From Chitinimonas sp036961565 (GTDB taxonomy: Bacteria > Pseudomonadota > Gammaproteobacteria > Burkholderiales > Chitinimonadaceae): a DNA stretch of 64,000 nt. Positions within the stretch are counted from its first letter, which is position 1, and each line of letters starts with the position of its first letter. A program made the position numbers and the translations under genes. Positions 31,547-39,840 of this stretch are shown in pieces. The notes under the pieces are model-generated. The model searched no databases, was not told where the DNA came from, and saw only the letters and a list, made by a program, of their open reading frames with translations. Location of the stretch: assembly GCF_036961565.1 (NCBI RefSeq), contig NZ_JBAMDD010000003.1, positions 248,001 through 312,000 on the forward strand, read 5' to 3'.

Positions 31547-32707
31547 ATGATTCCTTACGGTCGCCAGCAGATAGACCAGGCCGATATTGATGCCGTTGTG
31601 ACCACCTTGCAGTCGGATTGGTTGACACAAGGGCCTGCCATTGCCCGGTTTGAACGTGCAATTGCCGAGCATTGCGAGGCCAGGCATGCCGTGGCTGTCT
31701 GTAATGCCACGGCGGCGCTGCATATTGCCTGCATGGCGCTGGACCTGGGGCCGGGCGAATTGCTGTGGACCACGCCCAATACCTTTGTGGCCAGCGCCAA
31801 TTGCGGGCGTTATTGCGGCGCTGACGTCGATTTTGTCGATATTGATCCGCGCACCTGGAATATGTGTCCGCAGCAATTGGCCCGCAAGCTGGAGGCCGCA
31901 GCGCTGGCAGGTCGTTTGCCCAAGATTGTGGTGCCTGTTGCGTTCTCCGGGCAGAGTTGCGATATGGCACGCATACGCGAGCTGTCTCGCCAATATGGTT
32001 TTTATGTCATTGAGGATGCATCTCACGCAGTCGGGGCCAGCTATAGGGGCAGGCCGGTGGGTTGTGGCGATTACGCCGACATGACCATATTCAGCTTTCA
32101 CCCGGTCAAGATCATTACGACTGGCGAGGGGGGCTTGATACTGACCAATCGCGATGACCTGGCCGAGCGCCTGGCGCGCCTGCGCAGCCACGGCATTACC
32201 CGCGACACCGCATTGATGCAGGGCGAGAGCGATGGCCCCTGGTATTACCAGCAACTGGAGCTGGGCTACAACTTTCGGATGACTGATATCCAGGCGGCTT
32301 TGGGTTATTCGCAATGGCAGCGACTGGCGGTGTTTTTGGCGCGCCGCCGTGCCTTGGCAGCCCGCTATGATGCGCTGCTTGCCGATCTGCCGCTGCAATT
32401 GCCACATCGGCAAGCAGAGGCGGAGTCGGCCTGGCACCTGTATGTGGTCAGGGTGCAGGGTGGGCTGGACCATCGCAAGGTATTTGATGCCTTGCGCGCG
32501 GCCGGTATCGGCGTGAACCTGCACTACATCCCGGTACATACCCAGCCTTATTACCAGGCGCTGGGGTTCAAGCAGGGTGATTACCCTGAAGCGGAGCAGT
32601 ACTACGCCGAGGCCATCAGCCTGCCCATGTATGCCGCCTTGCAGGATGGCGAGCAGGATCAGGTTGTGGCAGCACTGCGCCAAGCCATTACAGCCTTGGC
32701 GGGATAG
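31547..32707 (+). CDS. pseC: PseC, UDP-4-amino-4,6-dideoxy-N-acetyl-beta-L-altrosamine transaminase
   Basis: Protein of 386 residues of the DegT/DnrJ/EryC1/StrS aminotransferase family. It adds the 4-amino group to the PseB product using glutamate. The start MIPYGRQQIDQADIDAVVTT is typical of PseC, and the PLP-binding Lys188 lies in FSFHPVKIITTGEGG. NATAALHIACMALDLGPGE and VDIDPRTWNMCP are typical of sugar aminotransferases. It follows pseB with a four-base gap and is surely in the same transcript. Confidence 0.95.
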   Translation: MIPYGRQQIDQADIDAVVTTLQSDWLTQGPAIARFERAIAEHCEARHAVAVCNATAALHIACMALDLGPGELLWTTPNTFVASANCGRYCGADVDFVDIDPRTWNMCPQQLARKLEAAALAGRLPKIVVPVAFSGQSCDMARIRELSRQYGFYVIEDASHAVGASYRGRPVGCGDYADMTIFSFHPVKIITTGEGGLILTNRDDLAERLARLRSHGITRDTALMQGESDGPWYYQQLELGYNFRMTDIQAALGYSQWQRLAVFLARRRALAARYDALLADLPLQLPHRQAEAESAWHLYVVRVQGGLDHRKVFDALRAAGIGVNLHYIPVHTQPYYQALGFKQGDYPEAEQYYAEAISLPMYAALQDGEQDQVVAALRQAITALAG

Positions 32708-32743
32708 TAGACAAACATAGAGTAGGCAAACATAGGATAGTCG

Positions 32744-33628
32744 ATGCACCCAAGCGAACGCTATTTGTCCCTGCTGAAGAAAAGCCTGCTGAACGATCTC
32801 TATATCGAGAATGAAGCACGGATCGTGATGCTGGCGTATCAGTTGCTGTTTTTTCCGGATCGCCCAGCGATAGGCCAGTTGATCAAGGATTTCCTGGCGA
32901 TAGAGGAGACCCAGTATTTCGCTGCAGTGACCAGCAACAAGGAAACCGGCGGGGTGCTACCTGCCATGCGAATGACCGCTGCCGGCCAGGAAGAGATTAC
33001 CGAGTTTCGCAATTTCTCGTTTGTCGCCCATTCGATGATAGGCCGCAAGCGCATGGACAATCTGCACCAGTGCCTGGATCGGATACGCCTGGACGGGATT
33101 GCTGGCGACCTGATAGAAACCGGCGTGTGGAAGGGTGGCGCCACCCTGTTCATGCGGGGCTTTCTGGCGGCGCATGGCATGGATGACCGCAAGGTTTGGG
33201 TGGCGGATTCCTTTGACGGCCTGCCCAAGGCCAGCCTGGCGCAGGACAAGGGGCTGGATTTCAGTAAGGGGCAGTACCCTTACTTGGCTATAGGCATCGA
33301 TGCGGTGAAGGACCTGTTTGCCCGATATGAGCTGCTGGACGAGCAGGTACAGTTTCTCAAGGGGTGGTTCAAGGATACCCTACCCATTGCGCCTATCGAG
33401 AAGCTGGCCCTGCTGCGGCTGGATGGCGACCTGTATGAGTCGACCATGGACGGCCTGCAGCATCTGTATCACAAGCTTAGCCCTGGCGGCTTTGTCATCG
33501 TGGATGACTACTTGTCGTTCCCGGGCTGCAAGGAGGCGGTGGACGACTACCGGCAGGCGCATGGGATAGTTGACGAGCTAATGCCGATCGACGAGTTCTC
33601 GGCTTACTGGCGCAAGGCGGCCAGCTAG
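32744..33628 (+). CDS. TylF/MycF-type O-methyltransferase
   Basis: Protein of 294 residues of the macrocin-O-methyltransferase (TylF) family, metal-dependent SAM enzymes that methylate sugar hydroxyls. The SAM site is LIETGVWKGGATLFMRGF, the acidic strand is in VWVADSFDGLPKAS, and the metal-binding motif is LRLDGDLYESTMDGL with a second Asp pair in VIVDDYLSFPG. The family is common in glycan loci. It may methylate pseudaminic acid or another sugar of the glycan; the substrate is not known. It is placed between pseC and the Pse-associated methylase, both in the same direction, with small gaps. Confidence 0.9.
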   Translation: MHPSERYLSLLKKSLLNDLYIENEARIVMLAYQLLFFPDRPAIGQLIKDFLAIEETQYFAAVTSNKETGGVLPAMRMTAAGQEEITEFRNFSFVAHSMIGRKRMDNLHQCLDRIRLDGIAGDLIETGVWKGGATLFMRGFLAAHGMDDRKVWVADSFDGLPKASLAQDKGLDFSKGQYPYLAIGIDAVKDLFARYELLDEQVQFLKGWFKDTLPIAPIEKLALLRLDGDLYESTMDGLQHLYHKLSPGGFVIVDDYLSFPGCKEAVDDYRQAHGIVDELMPIDEFSAYWRKAAS

Positions 33629-33683
33629 GCGGACGGTAAAGGCATTGGTGTTTTTTGGTATTCATCTACTTAGGCAGGCAGCA

Positions 33684-34301
33684 ATGCGTACACCCAGTGA
33701 ACAGGAAGCCTTCTGGCAAGGTGATTTCGGCGATGACTATGTCGAGCGCAATCACGGACCGGCGCTATTGGCCAGCAACCTGGCCTTGTTTGCCAAGGTG
33801 CTGGGGCGTACCGGCAAGGTGGAGAGCCTGATCGAGTTTGGCACCAACCGTGGCTTGAACCTGCAAGCCTTGAGGCAACTGCTGCCACACTGCCAGTTGT
33901 CGGGCGTGGAACTGAATGCCAAGGCGCATGCCGAGGTCAGCCAGCTGGGTATTGCCGATGTATGGCATGGCTCCTTGTTTGACTACCCGGTAAGCAAACA
34001 ATCGGACCTTGCGCTGATCAAGGGGGTATTGATACATCTGGCGCCGGAGCTGTTGCCTATTGCCTATGGCAAGCTGTATGAAGCGAGCCGGCGCTACATC
34101 CTGCTGGTGGAGTACTACAATCCCTCGCCGGTCGAGATCAGCTACCGTGGGCATGAAGGCAAGCTGTTCAAACGGGACTTCGCTGGCGAGATGCTGGATC
34201 GCTATCCGGACCTGGCGCTGGTGGACTACGGTTTCAGCTACCGCCGCGATCCGGTTTTCCTTGGCACGGATTGCACCTGGTTTCTGCTGGAGAAACATTG
34301 A
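33684..34301 (+). CDS. Pseudaminic acid biosynthesis-associated methylase
   Basis: Protein of 205 residues from the ATG at 33684 (MRTPSEQEAFWQGDFGDDYV); the ORF extension to 33645 is not needed. The opening matches the family of SAM methyltransferases found next to pse genes (Pse-associated methylase), with the SAM site ESLIEFGTNRGLNLQAL and YILLVEYYNPSPVEISYRG. The biochemical substrate of the family is unproven; a role in modifying the Pse sugar or its carrier is likely. This is the second methyltransferase in the cluster, between the TylF-type gene and pseF. Confidence 0.85.
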   Translation: MRTPSEQEAFWQGDFGDDYVERNHGPALLASNLALFAKVLGRTGKVESLIEFGTNRGLNLQALRQLLPHCQLSGVELNAKAHAEVSQLGIADVWHGSLFDYPVSKQSDLALIKGVLIHLAPELLPIAYGKLYEASRRYILLVEYYNPSPVEISYRGHEGKLFKRDFAGEMLDRYPDLALVDYGFSYRRDPVFLGTDCTWFLLEKH

Positions 34302-34364
34302 CGCCCATTTGCTTTACGCAGGGGCATGGTGAATTGCCGGACAACCCAAGATAGCTGCCATGAT

Positions 34365-35075
34365 ATGACCAAGGTCGCCATTATTCCCGCCCGTGGCGGT
34401 AGCAAGCGCATACCACGCAAGAACATCAGGCTGTTTCATGGGCGTCCCATGCTGGCCTACTCCATCGCTGCCGCAAAGGCGTGCGGCTTGTTTGACCGTA
34501 TTGTGGTCAGCACGGACGATGCCGAGATCATGGCGCTAGCCCTTGGCCTGGGGGCAGAGGTGCCTTTTACCCGCCCAGCTGAGTTGGCCGATGACCATAC
34601 CACCACCATTGCTGTGATACAGCACGCGATTACCGCCCTGCAGGCAGCTGGCGAGCCCGTTGAAATGGCCTGCTGCATCTATGCCACGGCGCCCTTCGTG
34701 CAAGCGCAGTACCTGCGGGCCGGCCATGCCGCGCTGAGCGCCCGCACCGACAAGGCCTATGCCTTCTCGGTAACCAGTTTTCCTTTTCCGGTGCAGCGTG
34801 CCATTCGGCTGGACCAGGATGGCTGTGTCGATGCGCTTTACCCGGAGTTCCGTAACACCCGCTCGCAGGATCTGGAGGAGGCTTACCATGATGCCGGCCA
34901 GTTCTACTGGGGCAGGGCTGAGGCCTGGTTGCGGGGAGAGGTGATTTTCTCGCCTGCCTCCTTGCCAGTGATACTGCCGCGCTATCTGGTGCAGGATATC
35001 GATACAGCAGAGGATTGGCAGCGGGCGGAGTATCTCTATGGTGCCCTGTTGGCGGGCGGCGAGATACAACAGTGA
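34365..35075 (+). CDS. pseF: PseF, pseudaminic acid cytidylyltransferase
   Basis: Protein of 236 residues from the ATG at 34365. It joins Pse to CMP with CTP to give CMP-Pse, the last step before transfer. The N-terminal signature IIPARGGSKRIPRKNIRLFH marks the CMP-sugar synthetase group, and VVSTDDAEIMALALGLGAEV is the second nucleotide-binding motif. CIYATAPFVQAQYLRAGHAA matches the PseF rather than NeuA side, and AYAFSVTSFPFPVQRAIRLD is characteristic. It overlaps the next gene by four bases (GTGA). Confidence 0.93.
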   Translation: MTKVAIIPARGGSKRIPRKNIRLFHGRPMLAYSIAAAKACGLFDRIVVSTDDAEIMALALGLGAEVPFTRPAELADDHTTTIAVIQHAITALQAAGEPVEMACCIYATAPFVQAQYLRAGHAALSARTDKAYAFSVTSFPFPVQRAIRLDQDGCVDALYPEFRNTRSQDLEEAYHDAGQFYWGRAEAWLRGEVIFSPASLPVILPRYLVQDIDTAEDWQRAEYLYGALLAGGEIQQ

Positions 35076-36583
35076 ATATCCTGTTCCGGACAGATGCTTC
35101 GCTGGCTATAGGTTCTGGCCATGTTATGCGCTGCCTGACATTGGCCCATGTGCTGGCTGCAGCAGGTGCGACAGTGAGCTTTGCCTGCAGGGCCTTGCCG
35201 GGCAATGCGCTCGGCCTTATCGCGGGCCAGGGTTTTGTTGCCCATGCTTTGCCGGCGGTCTATCCGGGGGAAGCGGCCGAGGTGGATATCGAGGCCGCCC
35301 TGGATTGGCAGGCTGATATCGACGCCCTGAGGGCAGTGTTACCCGCGCAGGCTCAGTTCGACTGGGTGGTGGTTGATCATTACGGCCTGGATGCGCAATG
35401 GCAGCAGGCAGCCCGGCAGTACACGCAGCGCATTGCTGTGGTGGATGATCTGGCAAATCGCAGACATGCGGCCGACCTGCTGTTGGACCAGAATCTGTCA
35501 GCACCGCATGCCGATTACACCCGCTTGCTGCCCAGCCATGCCCGGGCCTTGCTTGGCCCGCGCTATGCCTTGCTACGGCCGGCGTACCGCGGCGGGGCGA
35601 TGGTGGTTGCGCCGCTGGCAAAGCGGGTCGTGGTCAGTTTTGGCGGGGTGGATGCAGGCGGCGAGACCTTCAAGGCCATGGATGCCTTGGCAGAACTGCC
35701 CGATCTGGAAGTGGATTTCGTGGCGGGTGCGGCCAACCCAGCCTGGGCGGGTTTGGTAGAAAAAGCAGAGGGCAAGCCGCACTGGCGCTTGCACCGGCAT
35801 GTGGCCGACTTTGCCAGCCTGATGCGCCAGGCCGACCTATTTGTCGGTGCGGGCGGTGGCACCAGTTGGGAGCGCGCTGCCCTGGGCCTGCCAACCCTGT
35901 GCATTGCGGTTGCGCCTAACCAGGTTGCCAACGCTGAGCATATGGCGGCCGCCGGTGCGCAGCTGTATCTGGGCGAGGCCGGGCAGGTGACCGTGGCGGG
36001 TTTGCGCGAGGCCATACGGCTGCTGGCAGGCAACCATGGCTTGCGCCACAGCCTGTCGCAGCGATCGGGGCAACTGGTGGATGGCTTGGGCGCGCAGCGG
36101 GTCGCGGCGGCTTTGCTGGCGCAGGGGCTAAGGCTACGACCGGCGACGCAGGACGATGCCCGTTTGCTGCATGAAGGGCGCAACGCCGAGTCGGTGCGGC
36201 GCTGGTCTTTGCAGACTGCACCTATACCATGGGACAGGCACCTGGCCTGGCTGTCGGCCTCGCTGCTCAACCCGGATCGCCGCTTGCTGGTGGCCGAAGC
36301 CAGCGATGGACCGGTGGGGGTGCTGCGTTATGACCATACTGGGGCAGGGCGGGCCGAGGTGTCGATCTATCTGCTGGCTGGTCGCGAAGGCCTGGGCTGG
36401 GCCCGTGCCATGCTGCAGCGCGGCGATCAGGAGATCAAGCAATACTGGCCGGATCTGCAGGCAATCGACGCTATCGTAAGACCGGACAATCAGGCCTCCT
36501 TGGGCTTGTTTCGGCAGGCGGGCTATGTGCAGGCGGATTGCCATTTTGTACGGCATCTGGACACGGCCCCGGCCAGTTGCTGA
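35072..36583 (+). CDS. pseG: PseG-PseH fusion: UDP-sugar hydrolase joined to GNAT acetyltransferase
   Basis: Protein of 503 residues from a GTG at 35072 that overlaps the pseF stop. Residues 1-345 are PseG, the GT-B-like hydrolase that removes UDP from UDP-6-deoxy-AltdiNAc: RTDASLAIGSGHVMRC with the active-site His, LLLDQNLSAPHADYTRLLPS, VVSFGGVDAGGETFKAMDAL and FVGAGGGTSWERAALGLPTL. Residues about 350-503 are a GNAT domain (LRLRPATQDDARLLHEGRNA, VSIYLLAGREGLGWARAML, RPDNQASLGLFRQAGYVQ) like PseH, the N4-acetyltransferase acting just before PseG. In Helicobacter and Campylobacter these are separate proteins. The fusion supplies two consecutive steps. Confidence 0.9.
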   Translation: MNILFRTDASLAIGSGHVMRCLTLAHVLAAAGATVSFACRALPGNALGLIAGQGFVAHALPAVYPGEAAEVDIEAALDWQADIDALRAVLPAQAQFDWVVVDHYGLDAQWQQAARQYTQRIAVVDDLANRRHAADLLLDQNLSAPHADYTRLLPSHARALLGPRYALLRPAYRGGAMVVAPLAKRVVVSFGGVDAGGETFKAMDALAELPDLEVDFVAGAANPAWAGLVEKAEGKPHWRLHRHVADFASLMRQADLFVGAGGGTSWERAALGLPTLCIAVAPNQVANAEHMAAAGAQLYLGEAGQVTVAGLREAIRLLAGNHGLRHSLSQRSGQLVDGLGAQRVAAALLAQGLRLRPATQDDARLLHEGRNAESVRRWSLQTAPIPWDRHLAWLSASLLNPDRRLLVAEASDGPVGVLRYDHTGAGRAEVSIYLLAGREGLGWARAMLQRGDQEIKQYWPDLQAIDAIVRPDNQASLGLFRQAGYVQADCHFVRHLDTAPASC

Positions 36584-36668
36584 GAGCCAGGCCCGATTGG
36601 CCTGCACGCAATGGGACAGGCCTGATAATCTTGTAGCAGGCATAGGGCCTGCAGGGAGCCAAATACCC

Positions 36669-37721
36669 ATGAGCGGATTCAAGATAGGTTCACGCCAGAT
36701 AGGCCTGAATGCGCCACCGTTTGTGATCGCGGAGATGAGCGGCAATCACAATCAGTCGCTGGAGCGTGCCCTGGCCATTGTGGAGGCGGCGGCGCAGGCG
36801 GGCGCCCATGCGCTCAAGCTGCAAACCTACACGCCGGACACCATGACGCTGGACCTGGACCAGGGCGAGTTCCATATTGGCGACCCCAATAGCCTGTGGG
36901 CCGGGACTTCGCTCTACAAGCTGTACCAGGAGGCTTACACCCCCTGGGAATGGCATCAGCCCATCTTTGAGCGGGCCAAGTCATTGGGCATGCTGGCGTT
37001 CTCCACCCCTTTCGATGAGACAGCGGTGGACTTTCTGGAGACGCTGGATGTGCCTGCCTACAAGGTAGCCAGTTTCGAGAACACCGACATACCGCTGATA
37101 CGCAAGGTAGCTGCCACTGGCAAGCCCATGATCATCTCCACCGGCATGGCCAATGTGGCAGAGCTGGACGAGAGCGTGCGCGAGGCGAGGGCGGCGGGGT
37201 GTCGTGACCTGGTACTGCTCAAATGCACTAGCACCTATCCTGCGACACCGCAGAATACCCACCTGCGTACTATTCCTCATTTGCGCGAGCTGTTTGGCTG
37301 TGAGGTGGGGCTGTCTGATCACACCATGGGAGTAGGTGCGGCGGTGGCGGCGGTGGCCTTGGGGGCGGTGGTGGTGGAGAAGCATTTTACCTTGCGCCGT
37401 GCGGATGGCGGGGTGGATGCGACCTTCTCGCTGGAGCCTGCAGAACTGGCTTCGCTGGTGGTCGAAACCGAGCGTGCCTGGCAGGCCATGGGTCAAGTCC
37501 AGTATGGTGCTACCAGTGCCGAGCAGAAGTCGCTGGTGTATCGCCGCTCCTTGTATGTGGTTGCGGATATCGCTGCTGGCGAGATATTCAGCGCCGACAA
37601 TGTCCGTGCCATACGCCCAGGCCTGGGCTTGCCGCCCAAACACCTGGAGGTCGTACTGGGGCGCCGTGCGGGGCGTGATTTGCCGCGCGGCACGCCTTTG
37701 AGCTGGGACTGCTTGGCATGA
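36669..37721 (+). CDS. pseI: PseI, pseudaminic acid synthase
   Basis: Protein of 350 residues from the ATG at 36669 (MSGFKIGSRQIGLNAPPFVI), with GGGAG further upstream. It condenses 6-deoxy-AltdiNAc with phosphoenolpyruvate to Pse. The N-terminal barrel of the NeuB family has AEMSGNHNQSLERALAIVE, AHALKLQTYTPDTMTLDLD and STGMANVAELDESVREARAA; the C-terminal SAF domain is RSLYVVADIAAGEIFSADNV. The Asn-His pair and the Lys at the phosphate site are kept. It overlaps the next gene by four bases. Confidence 0.95.
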   Translation: MSGFKIGSRQIGLNAPPFVIAEMSGNHNQSLERALAIVEAAAQAGAHALKLQTYTPDTMTLDLDQGEFHIGDPNSLWAGTSLYKLYQEAYTPWEWHQPIFERAKSLGMLAFSTPFDETAVDFLETLDVPAYKVASFENTDIPLIRKVAATGKPMIISTGMANVAELDESVREARAAGCRDLVLLKCTSTYPATPQNTHLRTIPHLRELFGCEVGLSDHTMGVGAAVAAVALGAVVVEKHFTLRRADGGVDATFSLEPAELASLVVETERAWQAMGQVQYGATSAEQKSLVYRRSLYVVADIAAGEIFSADNVRAIRPGLGLPPKHLEVVLGRRAGRDLPRGTPLSWDCLA

Positions 37722-38710
37722 TCCTGTCGGCTGCCGTGATAGGCTGTGGGCGTATTGGAACCGGTTTTGTCGGCCTCTCGGCCCGCGTGGGTGTGGCTAA
37801 TCACGCGGCGGCTTACGCCAAGCACCCTGGCGTAAGCCTGCTTGCCGTGGCGGACCCTGTGGAAGCGGCTCGCGAGCAAGCGGCGCAGGCCTATGGTGTG
37901 CCTGCCTATGCCGACCATGTATCCATGCTGCAGCAGTGCCAGCCTGCACTGGTCAGTATCGCCAGCCCGGATGCGACCCATGCCGCAGTATTGCGTGACG
38001 TACTGCAATGCGCCAGCGTGCGTGGCGTGCTGGTGGAAAAACCCCTGGCGCTTACAGCGGACGAAGCGGCTGCGCTGCTTGCATTGGCTAGTGAGCGAGG
38101 CGTGCAGCTGGCGGTGAACTACAGCCGGCGCTATTCCCACCGCCTGCAGCATATTGCCGCACGCCTGCGCGGTGGCGAATGTGGCAGGGTTTTGTCATTG
38201 CAGGGGCATTACACCAAGGGTATTACCCACAATGGCAGCCACTGGCTGGATTGGGCACGGCTGCTGGCCGGCGAGATTGTGACGGTTCGTGCCGTGGATT
38301 GCGGTATGCCGGCCTATGAGCAGGACCCCAGCCCCTCGGTGCAGCTTGGGTTTGCCTGCGGTGCTACAGGGTGGTTGCAGGCCTTGTCGCATCACGACTA
38401 TGCCAGTTTTGAGCTGGAAGTATTTACCGACCAGGCCAGGCTGCGATTTAGCGAGTCTGGCCAGGTATTCGAGTCCTGGCGTGCTGGCGAGAGCCCAGAT
38501 TACCCCGGTTACCGGCAACTCTTGCCGCAAGGGCGGCAGGATGATCTGCTGAAGGATGTGCTGCTGCATGCCGTTACCGACCTGGTCGAGGCGGTACAGC
38601 AAGGCCGACCTGTACTCTGCCAAGGCGGCGACGGTTTGGCCGCCTTGCGGCTGGCGGAGGCTGCTATCGCCAGCCTGCAGCAGGGCGGTGTCGAGGTGAG
38701 GCTTGCTTGA
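37718..38710 (+). CDS. Gfo/Idh/MocA-family sugar oxidoreductase
   Basis: Protein of 330 residues coupled to pseI by a four-base overlap. The Rossmann start is AAVIGCGRIGTGFVG (residues 5-19) and the family motif VLVEKPLALTADEAAALL has the EKP triad; NYSRRYSHRLQHIAARLRGG and GSHWLDWARLLAGEI are typical of the C-terminal sugar-binding half. Family members oxidise or reduce keto-sugars with NAD(P). As CMP-Pse itself needs no such enzyme, it suggests a second modified sugar, possibly with the aminotransferase and GNAT encoded 1-2 kb downstream. Confidence 0.88.
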   Translation: MILSAAVIGCGRIGTGFVGLSARVGVANHAAAYAKHPGVSLLAVADPVEAAREQAAQAYGVPAYADHVSMLQQCQPALVSIASPDATHAAVLRDVLQCASVRGVLVEKPLALTADEAAALLALASERGVQLAVNYSRRYSHRLQHIAARLRGGECGRVLSLQGHYTKGITHNGSHWLDWARLLAGEIVTVRAVDCGMPAYEQDPSPSVQLGFACGATGWLQALSHHDYASFELEVFTDQARLRFSESGQVFESWRAGESPDYPGYRQLLPQGRQDDLLKDVLLHAVTDLVEAVQQGRPVLCQGGDGLAALRLAEAAIASLQQGGVEVRLA

Positions 38711-39770
38711 ACCCCTGATTTTGGCGGTAGCCGGTGACCCGGGCGGTGCCAATGCCCTGGCGCCGGCATTGGCGTGGCTGAGACAGCAGGGGTGCCGCAT
38801 TCATGCTGCGGGGTATAGGCAGGCACCCGCCTTGTGGGCAGCATTGGGCTGGCAGGTGGAGCCGCTGCCCGAGCACGGTTTCGATGCGGCAGCCTGGCTG
38901 GCCCGGCATAGGGCCGCTCTCTTGCTGACGGCAACCTCGGCCAATGGTGTGGATCTGGAGCGGTTGCTGTGGCAGCAAGCCCGAGTCGATGGGTTGACCA
39001 GCCTGGCCCTGCTGGATTTCTGGTCCAACTACCCGCTGCGCTTCCAATCTGGCCAGGACTGGAGCTGGCCAGACCACCTCGCCGTGATGGATGCGGGAAG
39101 TGCCACTGAGCTTCGCACCTTGGGGGCGCCCCAGATACACATCACCGGCCAACCCGCGCTGGATGCCTTGCCGGCGTTGCTGCAGGCGTTTACCCCTGCT
39201 AGGCGACAAGCCCTGCGTGATGATCAGCAGACAGGACAATCCCGGGCGCTTTTGTTTGTCTCACAGCCACTGGCGGCGCTCTACGGTAGCGAGGCTGCGG
39301 CACGCCGGGCCGTCGGTTACTGCGAAGCCGATGTCTGGGCGGACCTGGTGGCTGCGATACCGACACTGATAAGGCCCACACAGGTTTGGGTTAGACCCCA
39401 CCCGCGTGAGTGCGTGCCTGACTGGCGCTCGCGCCTTGCGCCCCATGCCTGGGCCAAACTGGCCGAAGGTGACAATGGGCGGGATTGGGTGCTGGCCGCC
39501 GATGGCGTGCTGGGCATGAATTCCATGTTGCTGCAGGAGGCCTGCCTGCTGGGCAAGCCGGTATTGAGCTATCAACCTGGCCTGATGGGGACGGATGTGC
39601 TGCCCGCCAACCGGCAGGGCTGGAGTACGGCGGTAAGCAGCCGTGCTGGCTTTGCCACGCAGTTGGCTGGCTGGCTGGACACGCTGCCCCCCTCCTTGGC
39701 GCCGTTGCCGGATGGACAGGCTACCGAGCGTCTGGGTAAGCTGGTACTGGAATTGCTTGTGCGAGTGTAG
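38703..39770 (+). CDS. Probable glycosyltransferase/glycerophosphotransferase-like protein, TTG start
   Basis: Protein of 355 residues. The start is TTG at 38703 (MLEPLILAVAGDPGGANALA), overlapping the oxidoreductase gene by eight bases; no better in-frame ATG or GTG lies nearby. The layout is two Rossmann-like halves: the N-terminal AVAGDPGGANALAPALAWLR and the C-terminal region with VWVRPHPRECVPDW and GVLGMNSMLLQEACLLGKPV, which recalls CDP-glycerol glycerophosphotransferases and GT-B enzymes binding activated sugars. No EC number can be given. The gene sits among sugar-nucleotide genes and is followed by a 70-base gap. Confidence 0.6.
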   Translation: MLEPLILAVAGDPGGANALAPALAWLRQQGCRIHAAGYRQAPALWAALGWQVEPLPEHGFDAAAWLARHRAALLLTATSANGVDLERLLWQQARVDGLTSLALLDFWSNYPLRFQSGQDWSWPDHLAVMDAGSATELRTLGAPQIHITGQPALDALPALLQAFTPARRQALRDDQQTGQSRALLFVSQPLAALYGSEAAARRAVGYCEADVWADLVAAIPTLIRPTQVWVRPHPRECVPDWRSRLAPHAWAKLAEGDNGRDWVLAADGVLGMNSMLLQEACLLGKPVLSYQPGLMGTDVLPANRQGWSTAVSSRAGFATQLAGWLDTLPPSLAPLPDGQATERLGKLVLELLVRV

Positions 39771-39840
39771 GTAGCCATAAGGGTATGCCGGGGGCGTCGT
39801 CCGAGCCTACTCAACAAATAGCCAAAGACAGGGCAGGTAC

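Noticed and set aside
29749..31548. Long 599-residue open frame on the minus strand
   Set aside because: It lies antisense to the second OGT-type gene and pseB, has no recognisable motif, and is His/Gln/Arg-rich as expected for the complement of a GC-rich coding sequence.
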